Of a stretch of DNA of 42,979 nucleotides, positions 22,448 to 33,648 are shown piece after piece. Numbering within the stretch: position 1 is the stretch's first letter; each line of letters starts with the position of its first letter. The notes under the pieces were generated by a model. It was not told the origin of the DNA and searched no databases. It saw only the letters and a program-made list of their open reading frames with translations. Both the position numbers and the translations under genes were made by a program. Source of the stretch: Vitrella brassicaformis (taxonomy: Eukaryota > Sar > Vitrellaceae); contig CDMY01000568.1 in the NCBI GenBank assembly GCA_001179505.1, positions 1 to 42,979 on the forward strand. The letters are read 5' to 3'.

Positions 22448-24561
22448 TCCCCCCGCACCTTCACACACCCCTCGCCCCCATCCCCCGTCCGTCCACACCT
22501 TATCGAGGTTCTCCATCACGTCAGCGAACGTGTCGAGTGGGTCGACCTCCAGCGACAGCCTGCGCGCGTAGCTGCCGGACCATGACGACTCGGTCTCGTC
22601 AAACTCGCCTTGGCTGCGACTGCGACTGCCGCCGGGGCCGCCGCTGCTGTTTTGCCGCTCGAGTGTGAGGGTAAGTGCGCCGGGGAGGTCCAGCGGGATC
22701 TCTCGCGTCATCTTGTTGGGCGAAGGTGGGCCGGGGCCATTGGTGGGGACCCGGGCCTTGCGCAAGTGCTTCAAATACCTGACGGACAGACACAGAGAGG
22801 CGTCACGTCACACACACAGCACAGCCCAGCGGTCTCTCGTGAACATGGGTCGTGTGTTGTGGTGTGGTGTGTTGTGTTGCCTTATCGAATCGACAGGCAA
22901 GGCATACCATACCAGTCTGGAATGTTGCTCTCCTCTATGTAAGAGAGGAAGCTCTCGTCCGGCGGCTCGGCCTCCTCGTTCTCGGGGATGCGGTAGCCGC
23001 CGTTGCTGTAGGGCTCCGACGGCGGCTCGTCCGAGAAGCGCAGGACGAAGTGCCAACACACCTTGCCGTGGCGGCAAGAGTAGTCGCGCCAGGCGTGCTC
23101 CACGAAGTACAAGCCGTCATACCGAAACCCATACGACGAACGATACCTAACACACATCACAAACACACACACAGACATCGAATGCACCGCACCCCTCCGT
23201 GTGGTGTGTTGTGGTGTGGTGTGACTCACTTGGAGTGCAGCGAGTGCTTTCGTATGACGCGGACGGGCTCGTGCTGCTCGTACATGGTCTGCAGGCCCTG
23301 CTCGGCGTCGGCGACGCCGTTGTCGGAGGGGCCGGGGACACACAAGAAGCGGACGCCCCGGTCCACACAATCGTTGGACACAACGATGGCCACGGCATAC
23401 TTGCCTGAATGAACCACACACACGCAGGCAGGCAGACAGGCAAACAGAGAGGCAGGGAGGGTGTCCATGTGGGTGAGTGTGTTGAGAGGATGACGTATTC
23501 ACCTTCATCGCCCCCCAGATAGACGCCATCTCGGTGTATGGTCTCCCAGTAGACCCGCCCCGACGCCTCGTCGACCTCATCCAACACACCGCCAAGCATG
23601 CGAAACGCACTCAACTCACCTGCACAACCACAACATCCAACACACGACACATGGCGGACGCATATACTGTGTTGTGCGCCGCGCCGCGCCGCTTTCCATG
23701 TCTGTCTGTCTCTGTCTGTGTGTGGTGGTCGGGTCGGGTCGCCTACCGACCTACCGTCGCGCAGAAAGTGGAATCCCGGTGTGATGGACTTGAGTGTGGG
23801 CGTGCCGAGCATGTCGTCGGCCGTCTGCCACAGCTCATACCCCGCGTTGTGCATCACCAGGGCACAGTCCTCGTCAGAGTCACGCTTCAGGCTGCCGCTA
23901 CTCAACACCTTGACCGTCTCCAACCTTACAAACACACACACACACACACACGCCATTGCACTGCTCGTGTCGTGTGTGGTTCTTCTCCCTCTCCCCCTCT
24001 CCTCTCCTCTCCTCTGTTCTGCATGTCATGTGTGGTGTGAACTCACCAGACTCGTCCGACGACCTGCAGCAGGTGTCCCGGCTTGCCCTGCCTCCCCGCC
24101 AGCCGCCGCACCTGGCGGAACACCGCCAGTGAGCAGGAGTGGGGCAGATCCTTGATACGCTGACGGGCCTCCCGCTCCTTCCTCTCAGCACGCGATGATG
24201 CCGCCGCCACGTCGCCACGCTGGGCACGAAACGACGCCAGCTGCCGGGCAGTCGGCCCTCCACGGGCCGTACCGCGACTGTCACTCCAAGGTGTTGGTGC
24301 TCTTGGGTTGGAGCTGGCTGACGCCCTCCCTCTTGTCCGGCCTCTCGGCGCTCGGTGCTCCCTGCTTCCGCTGGTGCTGCACTGGGAGGGGGCATCGGAT
24401 GAGGAATTGCTCCTCTGCTGGTCGGGTGGATCCATGTTCATGGAGCCAGACGGCAGATGCGGGGGATTGTGACCCTCCTGGGAACCCATGGCGCCTGTCT
24501 GCGGCTGGAGAATGGGGGATTTGGGTCGCTCCACTTTTTTTTTGAGCTCGCAGACGATCAT
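18009..24561 (-). CDS. SRA(YDG)-SET histone methyltransferase, SUVH-like
   Basis: Predicted nuclear enzyme that binds modified cytosine and methylates histone lysine (H3K9 type by family). 19 exons, 1,565 aa: 24561-24047, 23924-23755, 23619-23503, 23404-23230, 23146-22913, 22778-22499, 22400-22305, 22197-21977, 21898-21801, 21711-21607, 21537-21341, 21251-20929, 20836-20758, 20638-20360, 20242-20098, 19993-19961, 19843-19265, 19158-18682, 18583-18009. The SRA domain (exons 3-5) has FRYDGLYFVEHAW; pre-SET has CSGC and CGERCGCLASTCTNR; SET has VMCYAGE, IDATWFGNVSRFVNHSC and ITIDYG; post-SET is CYCGEENCRGTIG. An Asp/Gln-rich insert splits the SET domain. Intron 11 uses a GC donor (ATG|gcaagc). 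The tail has polyA, a PYGYP-type repeat, polyQ, and two SUMO-interaction-like motifs (PLIDLEAED, AIVIDDDSDNE). Confidence 0.9.
18872..18904. repeat. CTG/CAG triplet run (polyQ)
   Basis: Eleven near-perfect CAG codons, sense on the minus strand, in the tail of the SRA-SET gene. They encode most of a Q10-11 tract and are probably length-variable. Confidence 0.85.
21251..21340 (-). other. GC-AG intron of the minus-strand SRA-SET gene
   Basis: The intron proper runs 21340-21252 in the sense direction, starting GCAAGC and ending CTCTCTCAG. No GT donor keeps the long exon 11 frame up to its end, though a GT at AACAGA|gtcatc earlier in the exon would also be in phase and remains an alternative. Confidence 0.55.
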
Positions 24562-24790
24562 AGTGCTCCCTGAAACCGCTGCTGCACAGCGATAGTGGAG
24601 GCGATGTTGCCACAAGGAGGTCCGCACGGCCACGGCCTCGGAGCAGGAGCGAACGGCGGATCTTTCTGCCCGCCGTCCTCCCTTTGATCCACACGACCCT
24701 CACAGCTGCGGGGAGGTGTGACCAACCAAGCACTCATCGGCGGAGCGGCAGTGACTATGCTAGGGCGTCCCTCGTGTTGATAGGACGGCC
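24562..24790. promoter_or_regulatory. Shared divergent promoter of the two SRA-SET genes
   Basis: Only 229 bp separate the two start codons. The 19-mer gtgctccctgaaaccgctg (24563-24581) abuts the minus-strand ATG and is identical to 932-950 upstream of UBC9. Just inside the minus-strand gene is gagctcgcag (24545-24554). No TATA box is evident. Confidence 0.6.
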
Positions 24791-26034
24791 ATGGCGCTAG
24801 CCATGGCGGAAAGTTTGGACTGGGATGACGACCACGATGCCCATGACTACGATGACGCCAACCAGCCGGCAGCGGCACGTCAAGAGCACGTCCCATCGCC
24901 CTCCGGCTTCAACGGCACCGATGACGCTAGCGATCCCACCCCCTCCCTTGCGGATCAAGGCGACTCACCATCCTCTTTCCTCGGTGGCGGTGCCGCGCGC
25001 TACGGGGTCAGGCAGCGGCGGACAGCGAGGGGGGACAAGATGCTCGCTGCACCGTCTGAGCTCAGCAGCCAGATCGGTGCCAACGATCGGCCGAGGAGGA
25101 ACCCGTGCCGGTCGGGCGAGTTGCCGGCCGTTCCTGCTCCTGAAGTGTGTGACCTGATCACGTACAAGAATAGCTTCGGCCCTGACGGCGACAATGGCAC
25201 CACTGCGCTAGAGATCGTCAATCTGGGCCTCGTGACGCTCATGAACCAGCGCGCAAGCTTGGAGCAGTCGGTTTTGGCGCTCGAGAGGGGCGGACTCGTG
25301 CCGCCTGGGTTGGGCACCTACCCGTGTATCAGGCCTGGCGCTATGTTCTGGAACCGCCACCATCTGCGGCTCTGCGGCGTGCACAAGGACGTAACACACC
25401 CCATCGCAGTGGAGAAAGGTACGTGCAAGGCAAGCACACCGAGAGAGGAAGGTGGGGTGTGTCTTCATCTCGCCGGGCCGGGTCCATGTATTTGTGTGTG
25501 TGTGTGTGTTGTGTGTGTGTGTGTGGTGGCGTGGCCCACCTCAGGGAAGAAGACCACCGTGTGTGTGTCTGTGGTGTTGGAGGGCGACAACGTGACGGAC
25601 GACCGGGGCGACCGGTTCGTGTACGCCCTCCGACTTCCCCAAGTGAAGAAAGCTAACAAAGAGACAAGGCAACGGCTGTTGGTACGTTGATTGATCCATC
25701 CATCCATCCATCCAGGACAGCGCACTCCCTGTCTGTCTGTGTCGTGTAGTCCGTTCAGTCTACTGCGAGGCTGGCCCTCACGGCCGCATTGGACACAGAA
25801 CATCCGGTGGAAGTCTCCCGCAGCGCCATCGCAGAGTCGCCCTTCCGTCCACTGTGGGGCTGCAGATATGACGGTAGGGATGGGTGGATGGATGGCAGTC
25901 AGCGCGTCAGTATGTGTGTGTGTGTGTGTGTGTGGCTGATGGATTCAGGGCGTCACCTGGTGAAGGATGGATGGAGGGAGGAGACAGAAAGGGGGCATGT
26001 GTGGAAGTACGTGACGCTGAAACACACACAAACA

Positions 26035-26066
<32 letters not shown>

Positions 26067-27581
26067 CTCTCTGGATCGCATCGTTTGCCCTTCCCCCTTG
26101 TTCGTTCGTCGGCTCTTTCGTTCAGGTTCATCTTCAAGTCCGAGTCCCTCTTTGAGCCCACCGATCAGTCCCAACCGACGCCTTTCTACATGCCCCCCCG
26201 CCACGAAGCTCGCCGCTCCCGTGAGGTCTCGACAGACATCACCGTCGGGTCTGTGACCTTTCCCAGCCCCTTCAATCACTCGGACGAAATGAGGAAGTCT
26301 GCGACTAAGAAGGACCGCGCCGAGACGGCCGGCAGAGGGTGTGAGGTGGCTGTGGAGAGAGGTGCGTGGGGTGAGACCACCAGCAGCGTCTGGGTGCGGG
26401 ATATGGACACTTGCGAGGATGTGGAGCGGATGGTGGGTGGAAGACACACGAGCAAGGGCGGGAGGGAGGGAAGTGGCTGTGCTCGTTGCGTCCGTCATGT
26501 GTGGTGTGATTGATGTCTGGTGTTAACAGTTGATCCCTCGTGGTTTGCCGGTAGGGAGGGACAAGAACAGCCCCTTCTTCGACTTCCAGCTCAAAATCGC
26601 CACCGACACCGACACCCAAGTAGGTCACTCACTGACATCACACAAGTGACTGAGTGAGGGAAGTGATTGACACCGCCCGACGGACGGACGCTGTGCTGTG
26701 TGTGCGTATCCATCAACCCAACCAAACCAGGTCATCCCCCTGGCCAGAGCTGCTCTCAAGGACAAGCCCATCCAGCACATATTCCGCTCACGACCCGGCA
26801 AGCGCACATCCATCCTACTCCAGCCACCGTCAGTCACCACATGCACCCTCACACACACACACACACACACGCACGCACACAGTGAATGAATGACGTGTGT
26901 CTGTCTGTCTGTCTGTCGTCCTTCACGGCTGCAGGCCCGCCAACTTGTTCCACCTCCATAAGCCCATGGGCGAGCCCATTTGCGCCGACCTCGCTCTCGG
27001 CCGCGACAAGCACAAGATCGCTGTGTACAACTACGTTGATGACACTGGGCGGGACGCCAATGTCATCACCTTCTGCTACACCCGCGGGCAGATCGACACC
27101 GGCTTCCCCTACTCCCACCTCGTCAACTACGACGCCCCCTGCAGCGGCTGCGCCCCCCCATACGTCCGTGCCATCGCCGAGCGGCTGCTGGAGCAACAGG
27201 GCAGGCGCAATGAGATCAAGACCCTGGGCGCTTCCCGCGACAAGGTGCTCGGGCTGGCCGATGAGGCTGGGCAAGAGGGGAACGGGCCGAGTGGGCTTGA
27301 CGGCGAGTGGCAGCTGCTGGAGCCAGGAGGTCGGGCGGGAGTGGACGCGCCCAGGAAGTGCTTGGCCATCCAGAACAAGAAGACACGGCTCATCTACTGC
27401 CTGGGGTACACGCCGCCGGTGGACACCACAGACGTGGACAGCCGGAGTCACCACATGGGCAGCTGCAGTGACCACAATTGCCAATGCAGCCGCGAGTGTG
27501 AAAACAGGTGCGTGTGTCAGGGAGGGGCCGGACTATGGGTCGATGCACCAATGGGGCTGTGGATGACACAAACAAACACGC

Positions 27582-27618
<37 letters not shown>

Positions 27619-30600
27619 TGTGTCTTAGGGTGCGAATCGACGGCATCAGGTTTCCTCTCGCTATCCACAAGACAGAGCAGAAAGGCTGGGAGCTGCGGGC
27701 GGATGCGAGGATCCCAAAGGGCAAGCCGATCTGCGAGTACGGACACACAATACAACACAACACAAAACAGAGAGCCACGCGGCCAGACAGGTGTGACACA
27801 TGCGCGCTGTCTGTCTGTCTGTCTGTCTGTGGGTGTCTGGCTGACACTCAGGTACGCTGGTGTGCGCAAGACCCAGACCGAAGGCAACATCATGGCGGCT
27901 CGGGCGGATGACGACGAGACCAACTACATCTACAGCGTGTTCGACGAGCCCCATGACGACACAGACGTAAAAAAGAACACTTCGGGCACCACGGACGACG
28001 ACAGTCTAGAAGAGGAGAACCTCGACCCGTGCGTCGACTCCAGCATTGTCGGCAATGTTAGTCGCTTCATGGTACGTGATACACACCTGGGTCAGACGGT
28101 CAGGCGGCGCCGTGCCCTTACACACAAAGGGGAGGAGGGGGGCAGGGCAGGGCAGGGACTGACAGGCAGCTTAACCGACTGACTGTTTTGTCTCTCTGCG
28201 TGGGTTGGTTGGTGCAGAGCCACAGCTGTGTCCCTAACTGCCGGGTCGTCGCTAACTTCCCAAACGGCACTTGCTCGAGAGCCACGTGAGTGACGAATGA
28301 CTGAATGGACACACACACGTGCCGATCGATACCTATCACGAGTGGTGGTTGTGTTGTACTCGATATATCGATCACTCAGCGCGTGCGGGGCCTTCTTTCC
28401 GCAGCTGGTGGTCTTCCCCGTTCGTGACATCGAGCCTGGCCAGCCGATCACCATCGACTACACTGAGCGTACGTGAGATAGATAAAGAACCGACAGACAG
28501 ACAGACAGACACCCACACCACTCCCTCACGTCCCTCTCACTGTCTGTCCGTCTGTCTGCCCGTGTGTGTGTGTGTGCGCAGACTACGCGTACATCAAGTG
28601 CCACTGTGGGGAAGAGCTCTGCCGTGGGTACATCGGCGCGAAGCCGAACGACCACACCGACTCACCACAACGACGCCGACGGCAGGAGAAGCCAAGGCCG
28701 CACAATGACGATGACATGGCCCTGGCTCCCCTCCCCCATGCCGCTGCTGCAGCGGCAGCACAGCCGCCCCACTTCGAGCCAAATCCCTCTCCGACTCGGG
28801 AGGTGTCCGAGAGAATGGAGGAGACGGCCGGCAAGGCCACAAAGGACCCGGGCTGGTGGGCTGATGAGGTTAGCGACCCTGGGAGCAGCTCTGGGGAGAG
28901 CCAGGAGGACGGCGAGGGGAAAGATGCGGCAGAGCCGGCACCACCGCCACCACCACGACAGCAGCAGCAGCAGACCGAGCGTGCAGGGAAGGTGGCCGAC
29001 GACATGCAGCAAGAATCGGTCAGTGAGGCAGAAAGGCAGTCAGGCAAGACACTTAGGGCGTCAACCTGTGTCAAGTCAACCTGTGTTGGCTGTTTTCAGG
29101 CCTCACTCCTGCCTCCTGCTGCACCAGCAGCTGCTGCTGCACCTGCATCTGCATCCCTCGATGGCCCTGCTGGGGCTCTCCCGGCAGCAGCAGGAGAGCA
29201 GCTGCCGGCGGCGGTGGGAGATCAGCCGATGGAGGCCGACGGACAGGCCGAGAGGCAGGCCTCAGCAGATGGTGCACTGCCACAGGTATGACCAAGTCAG
29301 CCCAACCCGACAGAAACAACATTGTCACGTCTCTGTCTGATTTGTGCAGGTTTCTGCTGCTGCTGCTGCTGCTGTGTTGCCGACTTGTATGGAGCCATCT
29401 GCGCCCCCTTCGCCGCTCGGCAAGCGCAAGAGGGCCGCCGACGACGACGGCGAGGGAGAGGGAGAAGGGGATGATGCCGACGACGCCCACGCCCAGGTAC
29501 ACATGGACAGACCATGTTCTCACCACACAGCACATGTGCGACAAGCACACACATGCACGTACACGTTCGTCTTCATTCCTTGTCAGGCTGTGGCAGCACC
29601 AGCCGCTGCTGGGAGTGTGGGTGTTGCTGGTGGTGCCTCCATCAGCAGCGCGGCGCCATCAGTGCCCTCTGGGGGTGGGGACAGTCGCAGTTCATCGGTG
29701 CCCCAGCTGATGAGGATACGCAAGGTGGGGAGGAAGCGGCAGAAGACGGCTCAAGACGCCACCCAAGAGGCACCACAAGAGGCCCCCCAGGAGGCACCTG
29801 CTGATGGGGCTGCGGCTTTGGCAACTCAGCCAGCACACCACCCTGTGCTGCCGTGTGCGTCGGCTGCTGGCGGTCCACCTGCCATCGCGGTGACCAGCGA
29901 GGCAGCCGTCGAGCCAGCGGCTGAGGCGACTGCGAGTGCGAGTGCGCCTCCTGCCGAGTCGCAGCCGTCTGAGGCTGTCCCCAGGGAGGCGGACGCGGTC
30001 TTGCAACCGACTGCGGCCCCTGATGATGCCTTAGTCCGGTGGCACACGACTGGTGAGCGCCTGTCGGTCCCTCTCCCACTGCCCGCCTCGCCGCCACACA
30101 GCCGTGCCTCTCGTCGAGGAGGAGTCCGTCGACCCCCACCTACATCACCACTACCACCACCACGACTGCCGCGAGTAGGTGACCCTGTCGGTGTGCCACC
30201 TCACGACACGGCCGGCGGACTGTTCGTCGATGGCCCTCGCCGGGCCTTGATGAGCGATGTGCCCCCTCCCTCACTCTCACCACCATTCCCACCCCGGGAG
30301 GTGATGCCGCTGCTCCCTTTGCTGCCGCCCACGGCCAGGCCTATGTGCATGGAGCCTCGCCCTCGCCCGAATCATCATCCGGCCCCTCGTCCGCAATTCT
30401 ATCGCATCCATCCATCCCCGTGGATGAGCGACAGGTCCATGGCGCTCCCCCCTCTGGAGGCCGGCTTCAGCGCTGAGGAGGGACACCGAGAGAGGCGGAG
30501 CAGCCAGGGCCCCAGGTCAGCTGCAGAGCCTGCTGGTGGTGCTGGTAGCGCTGGTGGTGCCGAGGACCGCATGAGTGGGGACCGGTCGTCAATGGCCGTT

Positions 30601-33600
30601 GCCCACGGTTTCCGCTACAGGGAGGGCATCAAATTGAAAATGGGTCAGATTGGCCGCGCAAGGTTGATGGAGCTGGTGCGCAATTACCGCGGCACCCACA
30701 AGGCCGACACGGACGACATCTTGCGGCAGAATGGCCTTCACCAGCTGGAGCTTCGCAGCGCATCCATTAAGCAGCTGCTCAAGTGCGCACATCTATTCGG
30801 GCTGTGGGATGCGGCGGTGCAGATCCACATCGAATATCAGCAGCAGCAGCAGCAGCAGCGCAGACGGGAGGTGGAGGTGGTCAGGGCAGCTGAGGAGGAC
30901 CGTCTTCTCCGGCTGTCCTCCCAACTGCCCACCTTGCCCACACAGCAGCAGCACCCACGCCCCCTCCAGGACGACGACAACACTGACGGCTCTTCGGCAC
31001 CGCGTCGGAGGGGGCGGAGCCGATTCGACTCGCGCTTCCATCGACCCGGTCCTTCGCCGCAATCGATGTCAGATCAGCTTCGCACCGAAGACATGGATGC
31101 GGAGGAGGGGCTGTGGATGCTTAGGGGGTGGCCCCACCAACCCTACACCACCAACTCGTCTGCTGCGGCCCCAACCAGCGGGGAGGCACGCGTCGAGAAG
31201 TGTGCCGACCAGCTGCAGGACCAGCGCGGCAACGGCAGTGGTGACGCCAGCCACAACACCGACTCACAGGCGGGCGCACTGGTGGTCGACGGCTCGGGAG
31301 GTCAAATCGAAGCCGCACCTGCAGCAGACGGCTCGACCGAGCCAATGCAACAAGATGGCGACACCAGCGAGCACTTCGACACACGTGCATCGGTGCCGGC
31401 CGCTGCTGCTGCTGGTGGTGGAGGTGGTGGGCTGATATTGGGGCTGAAGAGGGCTGATAGGGATGAGGAGGATCGCAGCGTGGCGCCGCGGGCACGGGAG
31501 GGTGTGGGTGGGGCCGGTGGCATGATCCGCTCGGACGGATCGGGATCGCCCATGGAGCTCTGTCGGGGTGCCGAGTCTGATGGTGAGGGGGGGAGGGAGC
31601 GTCCACTGAAGCGGCAGAAGTCCATCAAGGACGAGGGTGGGGAGCACCTGCAGGTGAGTGAGGTGCACACACAACAGTACTGACTGCACTGCACAATGAT
31701 GGCTGGCGCAGATCAGATGGTCACTCACTCCTTGCTTGGTATTCTGTCATTAATTACTCAGGAGCACGCGGTGCACGTTGCACCAGCAGAGGAGCAGCCA
31801 AGCCAGCCTGCCACGGACATGGTCGACAACGCCATGACGTCTGAGCCACCTGCACACCCGGCAGGTGCTGCGGCTCCCCCTGCCGAGCTCTCCACCAGCA
31901 GCCGAATGGAGCCACCACCGGCCGTGGTCGGCGAAGCTGAGGCGCCGGCTTTCGTCACGGAGGCCGACGCAGCAGCACTGCCGCCACCGGCAGAACCAGA
32001 CCAGCATGACGACTTGAGCAACGGCGAGCTGCTCCCGCCTGTGGATGGCCATGGCGATGGGGAGATGGATGTGGATGTGCCCCCACAGGTCGAGTACTAC
32101 TTAAAATTTGCCCACTTGGATCCTCTGGAGTTATGGGACGGGGTGTCTGTGTCGCCTGCTGCTCTCCGCCGACAGGTCCATGCACACATGGCGGATGATG
32201 CTGTAGCTGCTCCGCCAGCGGCTGCAGCTGAGGGCGACGGTCATTTCTCCCTACCCTCTAGACCATCCCCACCACCCCCACCACCCCCCTTGGAGCCACT
32301 CATGGCTCAAGATGCCACTCAAGACGCCATCCAGGAGGCACCTGCTGATGGTGCTGCGGCTTCGGCAAGTCAACCAGCACACCACCCTGTGCTGCCGTGT
32401 GCGTCGGCTGCTGGCGGTCCACCTGCCATGGCGGTGACCAGCGAGGCAGCCGTCGAGCCAGCAGCTGGGGCGACTGCAAGTGCGGGTGCAGACGCGGATC
32501 GCGCCATTGACCTGGATGCGGCTCAGACCGCGGTCTCGTTCGCTGCGCCACGACCATCTGCGCCAGCTGCACCAGCTGCTGCTGCGGCTGCTGCTGCTGC
32601 TGCTGCCCCAGCCTTGCGGTTGGGTGTGAGTCCCAAGCCAAAGCCGCTCATCAGTCCCGGCAGCGATGCCGAGATGGCGCAGCCCCACCAGCAGCAGGGC
32701 CTCCTGGCCGTCCCGTACTCGCCGCAGGCGCACCCACTTGTGCCAGCTGGCGGGCAGCAGGGAGCAGGTTTTGGTGGAGGTGGTATCGGCGGGGCTGGGC
32801 AGGGCGAGCGTGACGTTAGCATGAGCCCGCGAGGCGGCCGTGGTCGCCGTGAGAACGGTGAGGTGTTGATGGCGGACCGCGTTGATGGGCGAGCGTTGGT
32901 GTTAGCGGACAAGACCCCCGTCGCCATGTGAGCAGGGAGGCTGGGTGGGTGGGTGGAGGGGCAAAAGGGACGCGATGCCTCCATCTATCCATCGATACGA
33001 TTGTGTTTGTCTGTGCACTGCAGGCCGGGGCTCGGTGCGGCCCCTGCAGCAGCTGCAGCCATCGTACCCAAGCACCCATCGCACCAGCAGAAGCAGCGTG
33101 GCGAGCCAGCCAACGGCGGGCACTCCGGCGGGCCCCCCCGCGGCGGCGGGCGTGTCAGCCCTCACATCAAGAAGAAGCAGGATCGCCAGCAGCAGCAGCA
33201 GCAGCAGCAACAATTGCGTGAGGAGTTCGGTGACGGGCCCATCTGCATTGACTTGCTGGACGAGTCGGACGAAGACGCATCCCCGCCGGCCGCAGCGGCA
33301 GCTTCACCACCAGCAGCAGCAGCAGCACGGGGTGCAGAGGTGATGGACCTGAGCCATGACGACGACGACCCGCCGGATGCACCACCACCACCACCGCCAC
33401 CACAGCCACCAGCACGACCGATCGTCGCGGAAGATGAGGACGATGACTGTGCGATCACTGGAGTGGCGGCGGCTCCTGACTGTGAGATCACTGGAGTGGC
33501 GACGGCTCCGGGAGCTGCAGCCGCCGCCGCCCAGCAGCCCATGTCGATGCCCCTCCGGAGCAGGGAAGAAATGGCAGAGAGGGCGAAGGAGCTCAAGGAC

Positions 33601-33648
33601 TTTTTGGATTGTGACGAGGGGATGGATGGGGGGGATGGGGGGCTATAA
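24791..33648 (+). CDS. Giant SRA-SET protein with long low-complexity tail
   Basis: Paralogue of the divergent neighbour, about 2,343 aa in 18 exons: 24791-25418, 25545-25681, 25750-25873, 25949-26006, 26126-26361, 26555-26619, 26731-26828, 26935-27507, 27629-27736, 27852-28071, 28218-28285, 28380-28468, 28582-29018, 29100-29285, 29350-29496, 29587-31653, 31762-32927, 33024-33648. SRA is divergent (GCRYDG, then HLVKDGWREE and GHVWKFIFK). Pre-SET has PCSGC and CQCSRECENR; SET has GKPICEYAG, VGNVSRFMSHSC and ITIDYTE; post-SET is CHCGEELCRGYIG. The SAM-contact Asn of NHSC is Ser here. The tail (~1,370 aa) holds KRKR signals, one compact patch (about 30620-30830, ELRSASIKQLLKCAHLFGLW, SAP-like at best), polyQ, polyA and SUMO-interaction-like ICIDLLDESDED. 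Phases fit throughout, but the tail could be a separate gene starting after 28700. Confidence 0.78.
29749..29950 (+). repeat. Internal direct repeat, copy 1
   Basis: Encodes QEAPADGAAALATQPAHHPV and onward to AAVEPAAEATASAS. Pairs with 32305-32495 in the same gene, ~2.55 kb downstream. The core from cacctgctgatgg to gccgtcgagccagc differs at only about eight positions. Confidence 0.9.
32305..32495 (+). repeat. Internal direct repeat, copy 2
   Basis: Second copy of the repeat at 29749-29950, in the next exon of the same gene. It has lost one QEAP-type unit at its 5' end. Being in a separate exon, it is an internal duplication and not a slippage product. Confidence 0.9.

Noticed and set aside
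26849-27484. Minus-strand 211-codon frame opposite the pre-SET exon
   Set aside because: Antisense to a strongly supported exon with SET-family cysteines.
29390-33648. Separate gene starting at an internal Met in the SRA-SET tail
   Set aside because: Not excluded, but every splice from 28582 onward keeps phase with the SET exons and no promoter-like gap exists, so one gene is the simpler reading.
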